This document shows positions 1 to 10,472 of a DNA stretch of 64,000 bases, one piece after another. The notes under the pieces are model-generated. The model made no database searches, was not told where the DNA came from, and saw nothing but the letters and a program-made list of their open reading frames with translations. Position 1 is the first letter of the stretch, and the number at the start of each line of letters is the position of its first letter. The position numbers and the translations under genes are program-made. The DNA is from Clitopilus passeckerianus (taxonomy: Eukaryota > Basidiomycota > Agaricomycetes > Agaricales > Entolomataceae): NCBI GenBank assembly GCA_944990035.1, contig CALYLX010000145.1:310001-374000 (forward strand), in the 5' to 3' direction.

Positions 1-1879
1 ACGAGCCCTCAATTGACCACAGAGGTCATTCGCGCTCGAAGGCTTGTCGGCCCTGATTTTGTCCAGAAGATGAGGCAGAAATTCAAAGAAGCTGTCCTTC
101 AGCGCATGGAAGCGGAAAAAGCTGTTCGTATATCTCTGGATACTCGTGCTCTGGTGCTGATTGTTCCCTTAGTCTGCTGATGCGGTTGCAGAAGACGAAG
201 AATGTGCCATCTGCTTCGACCCTCCCACCGACGCCGTGATAACGTCATGTGGTCATAGTTTCTGTCGCGAGTGCATCAGTATGTACATTTCTCGGTTACT
301 CACCTTTATCGTACTGATCTTGTGTAGTGGACGTGATCAACGGGCCAGCCCCTGCTAATGTAGACGAAGGGTCAGTCGTCAAAGAAAAGGAGCGTCCTTG
401 TAAGTTGCATGTTGTGTATAAACTTTACTTTGTTCTCATGCTTCCAAGGTCCCACTTGCCGTGGAGCAATCACCGCTGAGAAGCTATTCCAGCGGGAAGC
501 TTTCATGCCTTCAGAAGATGACCTCAAACCCAAAACCGAGACCAGCGACATCGAGATGGAAGACGTTTCAGACCCTTTGAAAGGTGTTCGAAATTCCAAA
601 CGTAAAGGGAAAGGTGTTGCCAAGCGGACCCGCCGTGCTGCAGGAGATTCGTTGGATGTCATAATGTCTGAAGCCGAATCCGACGATGAATCCGACGACG
701 ACGATCTTAGCGACTTCATTGTTGAGGACGGGGAGGGCGAAGAAGAAAAAGATGCTCGTCGTGCCTTGAAGAAACGCCTCGGAAAGAAGAAGGCTAACGT
801 GATCCTGGACTCCGATGACGAGGTTGAGGAGACCCCGGAAGAGAAAGAGATATATTTCGGAAAGAAGACCTTCGAATCACCAGAGGACATCAAGATCCTT
901 CCCAGATTCCTTCCATCCACCAAGATGAAGGTATTTGTGCTATCCTTCTACTCTGAGGCTCGAAGGCTGACGGACCTCGCTAGTACATGATGCAGCAACT
1001 CGAGAAGATGATGCATGAACGCCCCGACGAGAAGGTTCGTTTGACTTCACCTAGATGCCTCTCATGAACCCGCTGACTGAGCTCAAGGTTCTGGTGATCT
1101 CTCAATGGACCAGCTGCTTGGGCTTGGTCTCCGATTATCTCACCGAATCTGGTGTAATCCATGTGAAGTAGGTTTCTTGCGACGCGATCAACTTCTCCTA
1201 TCACTAAGCAAACGCAGGTACCAAGGAGACATGACACGCCCTAAACGTGACCAAGCTATTCGTGCTTTCATGTCGAAGGGCAAAGCCAAAGTCATGTTGA
1301 TGTCCATGAAATGTGGAGGTAGGGTAGAATTTTCTTGGCGTTGACCTTTACTGACGTATTTTAGGTGTCGGCCTGAACTTGACTCGTGCCAATAACGTAC
1401 TTTCCCTCGATTTGGGCTGGTCGCAAGCCATCGAGAACCAATCATTTGACAGGTGGCTCAGTCTTGCTCATTTATGTTCTTCACGCTGACTCATTTTCTT
1501 AGGGTTCACCGATTGGGTCAGAATAAGTCTGTTCTGGTCGAACGCCTCGTAATTTCTGGGACCGTCGAAGACCGTGTTCTAGCTATGCAGGAGCGAAAGG
1601 TGGGATTTTCCTCTTCACTCTGAAATCTCCAAACTCATCAATGTGACGAATAGAAACTCCTATCAGATGGAAGTCTTGGAGAAGGTTCGGCCAAGAAGAT
1701 GGGCCGTACGTGCTATTCTTAACACTTTGTACGTTCCTTGCTAATCAATCTTCCAGGACTTTCTGTCAGGGAGCTTGGTATGTCATATGTATCGAACCTT
1801 TTCTTCCATAAGCTAATTGTTGGGTGTAGCTGGTCTCTTTGGTCTTGACCATCTCGGGCGCCGCCTTGAAGGGAAATAG
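1..1879 (+). CDS. SNF2-family DNA-dependent ATPase with RING finger (3' part; 5' end outside window)
   Basis: C-terminal part of a Swi2/Snf2 ATPase that carries a RING finger between its two helicase lobes, the layout of Rad5/Rad16/Uls1-type chromatin or repair remodelers. The RING is read at about 192-285 ([20 protein letters not shown], then CREC). After an acidic, Lys-rich linker (409-925) come helicase motif V/VI pieces spread over short exons: [20 protein letters not shown] (1089-), [12 protein letters not shown] (1221-), [20 protein letters not shown] (about 1363-) and [18 protein letters not shown] (about 1449-). The end [18 protein letters not shown] resembles Uls1/Rrp-type C termini. 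Introns seen: 124-172, one from about 280, 930-985, and several more up to 1800. The first exon opens at base 1 in frame 1. Stop TAG at 1877-1879. The family assignment is firm. The exact orthologue (Uls1-like versus Rad5-like) is inferred. Confidence 0.88.
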
Positions 1880-3199
1880 CTTGCTGCATGATGACCGCCT
1901 CATAGTTGTCACTTAGAACCTCAATTTGTTGCCGCCCCCCGCCATATTTCAACTCACATCAAATCTGGAAGAGACTTACTATACCATTACCTTGCAATTC
2001 TGAAAACCTACATTATTGCTTTTCTTTATTTTGCCATACATCTTACACTCCACACGTCATGGAGAACGCTTTATTTTCGAAAGTGTAGATTCTTGCTATT
2101 CATGATATGATATAGCCCTGACCTATTGTATTTTACAATCTTTTTGCTGAGATTCTTCGCCTGTTTTTACCATTACAAAGCCTTCACTTTATCTAAAAAG
2201 TTTCATTCGTCAATCAATCAACAATATTTCAATCAATCATTCCGTTTTGCCTCACTCTCTCAGAAAACCGTACCGCACCTCGTTCATACGAAGTCCCAGT
2301 CCGTCCTCCTCCATCACCCTGGGCAGCTCCTCGTGCATCCTTTGTTGGAGTTGTACACCTGTACTACCAGCCTAGACAGATCAAACCTTGCAAGTCGCTG
2401 AAGGCTCTTGACCTCTGTTAACTACGGGCCAAGAACTTTTAAGGGCGACATTGAGGCCGGTCGCCTCACTCTAAAACTAGCTCATACGAGCGGAGAGAGC
2501 CCGAGGTTCTCTTCGAGGTGGCTCGACAGACGCTTCAAGCCGCGGCCAGTGAGTTCGTCAAACCTACCTATCATGTGCATTTGACTCTGGGACGACTCGG
2601 AAATCTCGACTTTCAGTGAAACTTTCAGCTGAAAGTTCTCAACGCACCCTCCCCGAATATTTCGCTTGAGTATTCGGGCGATTGCTGATGCATCAAGTTG
2701 TATTCGGCTCCTAGAATAGCACTGTAATCAAGTGGACGTCAACCCTTCATTTTGCTTTTCATTTTGGATATGGATTGGTACCAGTTTGATGCCAAGTGTA
2801 TAAACTTTGGCGACGTCCTCTCTATCTTGGAGGAAACTACGTTGCATAACCCGCTCGCCCAGGCTCCGAATCAGCATGACATTCTACTCTGAGATCACAC
2901 ATTCATCTCTCTTTTCTTCCTGTCGGTTTGCAGTAGGTTTGCAGGAAGTACTCGTTAAAATCGGTCCAGAAGCAACTTCCGTAAGATGCTTCCCCAATCA
3001 TAAACGCCACTCTCTGACAGTCAACTGGCAACTCTCCTGCAACCAAGCCATTTATAGTAGGCTTCAAACCCCAGCAAATCTATCGTCTAAGGGAAAGCAT
3101 GACCGAGATCCGTCTCAAAATCCTATTTAGAGAGGTGAACTCGACTACGAGAATTATCAATTGCCCAACAACAATTCATCCATTTCGTACTGAATTACC
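1880..3199. other. intergenic, no supported gene
   Basis: About 1.3 kb between the helicase gene and the secreted-protein gene. It holds AT-rich 3'-flank sequence to about 2400 and short open frames without splice-consistent extension. A weak resemblance to a ribosomal L16-like block near 2510-2560 is too short to call. No repeat or RNA gene recognised. Confidence 0.5.
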
Positions 3200-3661
3200 A
3201 TGAAACTCCTACTCCAACACTCAATTCTTACAACTCTTGCGCTGGCTCTGCTTGGTGCTGCTGTGCCCACATCTCAGCAGGTAATTCAGAACATCGTAAT
3301 ATTTCTTCAGAGTATTAGCTCTAATTTCATTCCGTTCCGTTCAGAAACTCTGCTGTCCCGAGGGTTTTGAATATGAAGGATATCATGAAGGTACGAAGAC
3401 CTTTTATTGCGGGTAAGTGCAACTGTCTTTCGTCCAGTACAAGGTACCTGACGACGAATAGACGACCACCCAAGGACGGAGAAGAGTATATAATTTGCGA
3501 ATACGTGAGTTAGATCAATCACAACGTCGTCCCGGTATCGACATGAACCCTAACCATTCTGGAACTATTCACAGGATAGTAAAGGAACCGTTGTTTCCTC
3601 CTTCCCTCCCCATTCCAAGTTATGCAACGGAGTGAGAGATCTGGCTCAGTGCCCTAACTAG
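3200..3661 (+). CDS. small secreted cysteine-rich protein (4 exons)
   Basis: Four-exon gene: 3200-3280, 3345-3412, 3462-3504, 3575-3661, all introns GT..AG. Exon 1 is a clean signal peptide: MKLLLQHSILTTLALALLGA followed by AVPTSQQ. The mature part is about 65 residues with six cysteines (KLCCPEGFEYEG, TKTFYCG, YIICEY, SKLCNG, LAQCPN), enough for three disulfides. The total of about 92 residues fits the small secreted protein class that fungi use as effectors or surface proteins. The start is the only ATG giving a signal peptide, and phases agree across all three introns. No family name recognised. Secretion is inferred from the leader. Confidence 0.72.
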
Positions 3662-3837
3662 ATACGAGTGGTATTGAAAGGGACAAATTGTGAGGGCATG
3701 GCTGGGCCACTGCTTGGACCACCGCCGTGACTTAGTAGCTGCTTGGTAGCGTACTCGTTTCCCGAACAATGATCATCCCACGACTGTCATTTTATACTTG
3801 TTCATTAGTGTAGTCAACCCCATGCAACATATGGTCT

Positions 3838-5026
3838 CTACTTCTCCAGGTCTAAGCATCGAAAAAAATTGTGAACATCAATCTCCACAGGACTTGGGGC
3901 CGTACTTGCGTCGGGTTCCCTGTCGACCATTCGCATTGGTGACTGCTGGACGTCAGCAATCTCAGGGTCTCCATTTTCCACTACCACCATGGGAGAAGTC
4001 TCGAGGACGGGGACAATATCATTAGAAATGGCTATCGGACCGCCGCCCTCGTGTTCATCTGCGTCCCCGTCGTCTCCTTGAAGAGTGGCTCTTAAATAGC
4101 CGTATTTATCTTCTCGCTCCTGCAATCTCAATTGGAGGATTTTTAGCTCTGCAGAAAGCTCTTCGGGCCCCGAAGTTGTTGGCTGTGCTTCTCGTGCTTG
4201 ATGAATGGCAGAGGTCTTCTTGAGGTCCGCCCTAAGAGTCTCTTCAGGTTCGCACGACTCTCAGCTCTTTGCGTGTTGTCCGCTTATCCCAGTAGTAAAA
4301 CTTGTTGGTCCCATCCTAGAAATTGCATTTCGATGAGTCAAACCGTAGAAAAGTTGGAAAGCATAAACGAGTTACCCTGTGCTTTGGGTGGGAGCGACTC
4401 AGCGAGGGAGTATCTGAAGGTATTCTCTTAGAGTTCTTGGAGTCCGACGTTTCAAAACCAGGAAGGATAATGGTAGCAGAACCCTGCTTGGTAGGAGTGT
4501 TGCGACTAGTGGGCGGCGTTGCGTCTGGATAGTAAGCCCCTGAAGGTACAGCTCAGGTGGGAAGTGAGAAGAGGGAGAGGCTAGCTTCAGATTGATCGTC
4601 AAGAACTACAATTATAGGAGCCATGGGGTTGCCTTGGGCAACCATTGGGAGTTCCTAGATGCAGCTGAGGAACGCAGCCCTCGCAGTCCAACACACTCGT
4701 TCTTGCTTGAGTGGGTGCTGCGCTACTGTTTCGCAGCTTCCTCTCGGTTGGAGGTGAAGGGCTTAGTTTGAGGTATTACCCCAAGAGGACGGGGAGGTAA
4801 GGTTTTCAGGTGACCTTGGTTCATGGTGGAAGTGTTCATTCGTGAAGATACTGGGAGGAGTTGCCATTCCTGTGCTGCACCAAGCATGGGTATATGGAGA
4901 TGACCGCCTGGGCTCCAGAGGCGCCTGTTGGGCGCTTACAAACCTTCGACCAGCGAGGCGTTGCATTAGATTTTCTCTCTGATGACACGAAATCATAAAT
5001 TGCGAAAGATACTTTACGAATACCAT
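3838..5026 (-). pseudogene. broken or mis-modelled minus-strand gene with WW-like segment and coiled coil
   Basis: Several coding-like stretches on the minus strand do not join in one frame. From the right: an 87-codon stretch starting MVFVKYLSQFMISCH at 5026; a Pro/Ser/Thr-rich stretch around 4560-4370 (AVPSGAYYPDATPPTSRNTP...HPKHR) followed by a good intron (donor gtaact, acceptor ctag near 4320); then DGTNKFYYWDKRTTRKELRV, which looks like the second half of a WW domain; then, one base out of frame, an acidic coiled-coil tail (AELKILQLRLQEREDKYGYL..., ending near 3838). A TGA sits at the frame change near 4245. Either a frameshift has broken the gene or an unusual splice has been missed. 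No function can be named. Confidence 0.35.
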
Positions 5027-5137
5027 GTCTCAACGAGTCGGAAAAAGGGGGTAGGAAGGTCAACTAATTTGATGCATTAGCAGAGACTAGAGGCTATTAT
5101 ACTCCAACTACATGAATTAAGATGATACATCGTCTCA

Positions 5138-6019
5138 TTATTTCGACCCAGTAGCTTTCTTGAGACCAGCAAGAATGTTGTCCACCTCGGAGACATATCG
5201 ATCATTCAGCTTCTGGAACTATGCAGGAAAAGTCAGCACTCCCGTATGAACCTGTCACCCCCGAGTTCGTACCTCTTCCAGTTCAACAGAGAATTTCTCA
5301 TATTTTCCTTTCTTGACGCTGGTTGCATGCTGTTTGCGTACCTGCACACGAATTTCTTCTGCTTTCTTCTGTGCTTGGGTGAACAGGGCTGTTCGCGCTT
5401 CTACTGTCGGTCTAAAGCCATTCTCAGTACCAGATGCATAAGATTGTTAAAATATCACCTTACTTAGGGATAGGAATCTTGATTGTTCGAGAATCTGCCT
5501 TTTGAGGGACGATTCCTGGTAACTTAGCGTCGTAGAGGGCTTGTTCAATCGGTTTGAGGTTCTACTACGCAGGGCGAGGTTAGATGCATAAATTGTGGCC
5601 AGAACAGAGACACATCTCACAGCTTCGTCCATCACAGTTACTACGAGCGTGGTGCCTTCCCTAACGCCGACAACTGCGACCTTTTCAAGAGGGAGTTCAG
5701 ACCCTGAGACCTTGACCTTCACAGAAGACAAAAGACTGGGAGTGACACGACCAGTAGCTCGTTGTTCTAGCAGAGCACATTCCTTTCGGTACCATTCCAC
5801 TGCAGTCTGCATGCCCTTCTCTGACTTCTCGTATTCTTGGGCGGCGGCAGCATCTTGAATTTTGAACTTGGAACCTGGACGCAAGTCGGCAGTGGATTTA
5901 CCACCCTTGCTTTTGCCCTTTGACGCGTACGTCCGTACAGTCATGCAGGGTGTGGCCGGCTGGAGTAGTGTCTGCCGTGATAGAGCTCGAGTGCAAACAG
6001 CAAGGCGGTAAAAAGACAT
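5138..6019 (-). CDS. RRF1: mitochondrial ribosome recycling factor
   Basis: Ribosome recycling factor, which with EF-G2 splits post-termination mitoribosomes. Exon 1 (6019-5621) has a presequence rich in Arg/Ser/Leu (MSFYRLAVCTRALSRQTLLQ) and a basic YASKGKSKGGKS stretch, then the RRF start. The core continues VKVSGSELPLEKVAVVGVRE and GTTLVVTVMDEA. Exon 2 (5561-5465 region) reads NLKPIEQALYDAKLPGIVPQ and ends IPIPK, matching the RRF block that precedes the Glu/Arg-rich helix. Later exons give PTVEARTALFTQAQKKAEEI and end FQKLNDRYVSEVDNILAGLK-KATGSK. The stop is at 5138-5140. An upstream in-frame ATG at 6151 exists, but 6019 begins the targeting peptide and is preferred. It is tail-on to the broken gene at 3838-5026. 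Confidence 0.9.
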
Positions 6020-7030
6020 TTCGACTGGCGTCCAAAATTTCGAGGCTGGACACGTCAAGGTGAAGGAAGACTTGGTCAAGCTACAGCAGTCCCGATTTGG
6101 ACACACATTGTTTGGGCAGACGGCCGATGGCAAACAATGCCTCGAGATCACAAGCTTACAGCTTGCACATCAGACGGATCCGTTGTTGAGGGGTCTGGCC
6201 TTTCACAAATCAATGAGGTCCATTCTTACTTTCACCCAGGCCAAGCCGAGTGGTTATGGGTTTGGTTTGGCTCATCAGGAGGTCACGCTTACGCCAACAA
6301 TTTTCTACTCAATCTACGTGTTCCAAGTGGTCCGGAAAGAGCACAGCGTATTCTCCGAAGCATAGTGTAGACGATGTCACCGCGATGTCGTACTTTGCAC
6401 TTTGGGCGTATCAAAATAAACCATGCTCATCCTTTCGACAAGTACTCGGTAGTCATCCCTTACAAGTGTAGCTCTTTGGACCTTTGGTTCGGGGTACACC
6501 AACCTCATGGAGTATTCTCAGGGTCATGTCAGATTCTGGTCGTCTCTAGGGTATGTATGTGGTTTATCACCGCCGACCGCAATAGCTTACATGCCTCGGT
6601 ACTCTCCCCAGTCTTGGAAGGCCTTGAACTCAGATTTCATGAAGGTCACGAGAGACCGTTACTGGCATGTCGAATGGCGTTTAATGAATGGGTTCAATGG
6701 GGTTCTCACCACGAGTCAACTACCAGCCAATCACAGAAGAGGTTGCTGCTGACAGGCTTTATTGAAGATGTCAAGCATCATCGACAGGTTCCACTTTCCT
6801 CAATAGCGGCTGTCAGAGACACCTACTCTTAGTGGCTAGGCAACGGCATCGACCCACCAAGACCTTCGTAACCCCACCCAGACGTCCTGCTGACCGCCTC
6901 CCAAGCAGGAAGGGTGTCATTCAACTCCAACTCGCTTAGTTCCAAACACTATAAAAGCGCGACCATTCTTCATCCAAGAGAGCAAATAAGTAAGGGCTTC
7001 TACTCATTCACCATTCTTTCCTATACAATA
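6020..7030. other. region without firm gene
   Basis: About 1 kb upstream of the recycling factor. Plus-strand open frames (for example 6137-6370 and 6374-6832) have no splice-consistent partners and no recognised domain. They may be decayed sequence or chance. Confidence 0.4.
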
Positions 7031-8649
7031 TCTGACTCTTCTGAGCTTCCGGCCTTGAACCATCTTGGTTATGGCATCGATATAACCACAGGCACGCCGT
7101 TGACCATAGACTCGGTATGTGGCTGATACTCGAGCACCCGTGTACGTAGCTGACGGCAGAACACAACAAGGTCACCGCTTCAATCAAGAGAGGTTTCCGG
7201 GTCTTCATCTTCGATGAAGGTGCCCACGAAGTCCAAGCAGATAAAATTTTGAATCGCGACGATATCTCTAGGCTACCTCTAATGTTGCTGGGCTAGGTGG
7301 TGTCAAATACACAGTTCCGAGCCTGTAACCGTAGGTGAAGATACCAAGTCTTCTGAAGGCGAGCTGCAAACGTACGAGAGTGGCTCTAAAGCTTCTGAAG
7401 CGTTCAACGTCTATGCCAGCTTGTCCGTCACATACGGCGCGATCTCGGGTTCCGCCAGTGCCTCCTATGCGTACAGCAAATCTTTCAGTCAGGAATCAAT
7501 GTTCGCTCTCTTCAGTAACAGTTACAACGTCTACTACGCTGCCTTGGAGAACTTCGGTGATAGTTTGAACGAAAAGCCCCATGCGAAGAGATTGAAGAAG
7601 CTACCTATTCCATTTGACGGCAGCGAGCCTAAATGTGTCTCAAGCTGAAGTCTTTCTTCCACACTTGGGGTTCACACATCGTTTTGAGCTGTTATACGGC
7701 TCCCGCTTCCAGATGGTACGTTATAATCCAACCCTCTGATTAAATACAGTTCTGAAGTCCAACCCTGTTTTAGACTGTGCAGCAGAGTCGAAGCGACTCC
7801 GAAACCAGTACAGACTGGTCAGCTAACGTCAAAGCGGCATACAATGGCGTTGTAGCCGTAGATGCTGACGTCTCTGTCAAGTCCAGCGACTCGTATAAGG
7901 CTTTCGACAAGTCTAAGGTCTTACATTCAGTTCTCCGTGGGGGAGACATTTCATACGGTCCCAGCTTGGAGAAGGATCCCCCTGAGCCTGAGGCGTTTAA
8001 GTCGTGGACTAGCACCGCAATGACCAACCCGGATATCACCAACTTCTCGACTATTGAGATCTGGTCACTTAATGGAGGGTGCTGAATCCGACGTCATCAA
8101 CAACTACTCTAAGGAGATCGAAAATCCGTACAACTGGTGTCTCCAGAACCCACAGAGGTACACGACCGAGATCTCGTTCAACATCGAATCAGATTGGGCG
8201 GAGTTCGGGCTTCTCACTCCTAGCGCTACCATCTCCAACCCGAAGGCTTTGGATGACGACAACACGGTTGCCGGCGACCTCAAGATTACATGGGGTAGAG
8301 AGCACAGTCACGACGAGAAGAGGAAGACCATCGAGTAGGTGCTTTGTGCGTTTGTTGCTATATCCTCGTACCTGACCACAGTTCTCATCTCTAGATTTGC
8401 GATCGTCAATGACGGGTCCCCTCTCGACTTCTACATCTCTCACGGAAGCGATGGCAGTACTGGGGGTACCGGAAACGCACGCGTGATCATCCAAGGAGTA
8501 AGTGTTGGCAGTAATCTCAACTCTTGTTTGTTTAACCTTGCCAACAGAAAGAGTATGCCAACGAGGGGGTGTCGGACAACAATTGGAACACCAAGCGGTT
8601 TTACCAAGCTCCGGTGTCCGGTACTCCTGTCACTGATGATGAAAAGTAA
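7031..8649 (+). pseudogene. MACPF (membrane attack complex/perforin)-domain gene with frame breaks
   Basis: Resembles the basidiomycete MACPF pore-forming protein family. Conserved blocks are seen in order: an N-terminal segment at about 7031-7111, a second at about 7160-7260, a Ser/Tyr/Ala-rich segment at 7338-7645, and a central-to-C-terminal part at 7775-8649, which is the best preserved (positions around 7930-8060 and 8160-8330) and ends at TAA 8647-8649. Introns near 7112, 7716, 8337 and 8497 have normal borders. The reading frame, however, changes near 7270, near 7640 and near 7700 without room for introns, and no good start codon precedes the first block. I therefore call it a decayed or mis-assembled copy. 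Intactness of the C-terminal half argues that the damage is recent. Activity is not expected unless the breaks are sequencing errors. Confidence 0.62.
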
Positions 8650-9122
8650 TCAACTTTGCCTTCATCGATTCACGATTCACAAATGGTAGATGAATATTGA
8701 TGAACATTGGCTTTTCTTTCTCTACATACTTAAAACCAAAACATTCTGCATATACCTATGGAACGATTCTTTCTCTACGATTTACTCTAAACAAATTGTC
8801 TGCTTATGCCTATGGAATGACCTTTGTGCTCACTCTGTATGAAACATCATGACGTTACTCAGGTTTAGCGGATGGGAAAGTGAACGTGACTTCGCGGATC
8901 GATCACCCCCACCCCGCGCTGCACTGAGCCACCTTCGGGTTCTCGGGACTCGGACCTTTACCGTTCTTTCTGTCTACACCCTCTTTCATATCGAGCTCAC
9001 TGCTTTGCAGAGCGAACGGTGTGAACGGCGCCAACAAAACCTATAAAGCACCAGAGCACCTGGGGTGCATATAATGTTCTGGGACTGAACTAGAAGACCT
9101 CGTATTTTTTCCGAAGGCATTC
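8650..9122. other. intergenic, promoter side of carrier gene
   Basis: No coding signal. It contains the 3' flank of the MACPF gene and a GC-rich stretch at 8895-9010 upstream of the carrier start. Nothing else recognised. Confidence 0.5.
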
Positions 9123-10256
9123 ATGGAAGCTGCTCCCGATGCCTTCAATAGAGACTCTGTCGCTATTCGGGCGGCCAAGGATATCACGTTTGGGAGTGTA
9201 GGTGGCGTCAACTGCTATTTTTGAGAATAATGTAACGTGTTTGACGTGTCTAGATTGCTGGCATGGTATCCAAAGTGTTCGAACATCCATTCGACTTGAC
9301 CAAAGTACGGCTGCAAGCCCAAGTACTGGATTCTAAAGCCAGATTCACCGGACCGCTAGATTGCCTGACCAAGACATGGAAGAATGAAGGAATCAAGGGT
9401 CTTTATCGTGTATGTTCTAATTACTCCTCCGTACTCATTGATTCTTACATTCTATGGAAGGGTCTACCTGCCCCTGTCGTAGGTGCAATGGCAGAGAATG
9501 CCACTCTATTTCTGGCATACAGCGAGTTCCAAAACATAATACGCCATGTCACTGGAAGGCCGTTATCTGAAGAACCTACGCTCCCACAATTGGCTCTGGC
9601 GGCGGCTGGTGCTGGGTTTGTCACTAGCTATGTGCTGTACGTAACGAAGCCCGTCATTGCAAAGCGGCAACTAATCCTCGGCCTCATTCAGGACTCCCAT
9701 TGAGCTTGTCAAATGCAAGATGCAGGTGCAAATGCTGGTCACACATTCTACACCAGGCGTGGCGCAGTCACTACCCGGTCCCATCGGTGTCCTTAAATCT
9801 GTGATCAAGAGCACAGGATTTCGCGGCCTCTGGCTCGGCCAGACAGGGACACTCATTCGAGAAACCGGAGGTGGTGCTGCATGGTTCACTACGAAAGAAT
9901 TTGTCGCTCGCCAACTCGTGGCTAGGCGGAAAGACTCTTCAGAGGATAAGTGCCTCAAGCCCTGGGAGTCAGCCCTTTCTGGAGCATGCGCTGGAGCGAT
10001 GTTCAACTTCGTCCTGTTTCCGGCAGACACCGTAAAGAGCGCTATACAGACAGAGGAGGAGCTTCGACCCAGGATACCTGGAGCCGATGGAAAGCTTCCG
10101 CCCAGGCCGACCTTTGCTGGGACAGCGGCGGCGATGTACAAGGCTCAAGGCATCAGGGGCCTCTATGCTGGATGTGGGATAACCGTTGTGCGGTCGATAC
10201 CCAGTAGTGCGATAATCTTCTTGATTTACGACGGACTTGCGAAAAGATTTGGATAA
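9123..10256 (+). CDS. ORT1: mitochondrial carrier, ornithine/basic amino acid (ORT1/ARG11) type
   Basis: Inner-membrane carrier of the SLC25 family. Four exons (9123-9197, 9254-9409, 9461-9636, 9692-10256) give about 323 residues, the usual length for three repeats. Each repeat shows its PX[DE]XX[KR] signature: PFDLTKVRLQ in repeat 1, PIELVKCKMQ in repeat 2 and PADTVKSAIQ in repeat 3. The second half of the third repeat reads GIRGLYAGCGITVVRSIPSS. The N terminus MEAAPDAFNRDSVAI is followed by KDITFGSIAGMVSKVFEHPF, close to fungal ornithine/arginine carriers. The start ATG is in frame with the first exon, and no other nearby ATG gives the first helix. Ornithine export for arginine synthesis is inferred from overall similarity; related basic amino acid carriers are the alternative. 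Confidence 0.88.
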
Positions 10257-10472
10257 TAGACGTGGATGTATATCTTGGAGAATAGTAATACCGCATGACA
10301 TTGTATATTGACTTTTTTTGGACAATTATATAGAAATATCGGCAAGTGTTTGTAACTGCCAATAAGCTCTTGCTACCATTTTTTTCCCGTGAACTCAATT
10401 TATTCCTCTTAGAATGGCTATCCCTTTCCCAACGGACAGAGAGAAATTGAGCTACCAAACTATACCCCAAAT

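Noticed and set aside
2500..2640. Frame resembling part of ribosomal protein L16 (EVLFEVARQTLQAAA)
   Set aside because: Only about 15 residues agree, no partner exons and no start. Treated as chance or too decayed to call.
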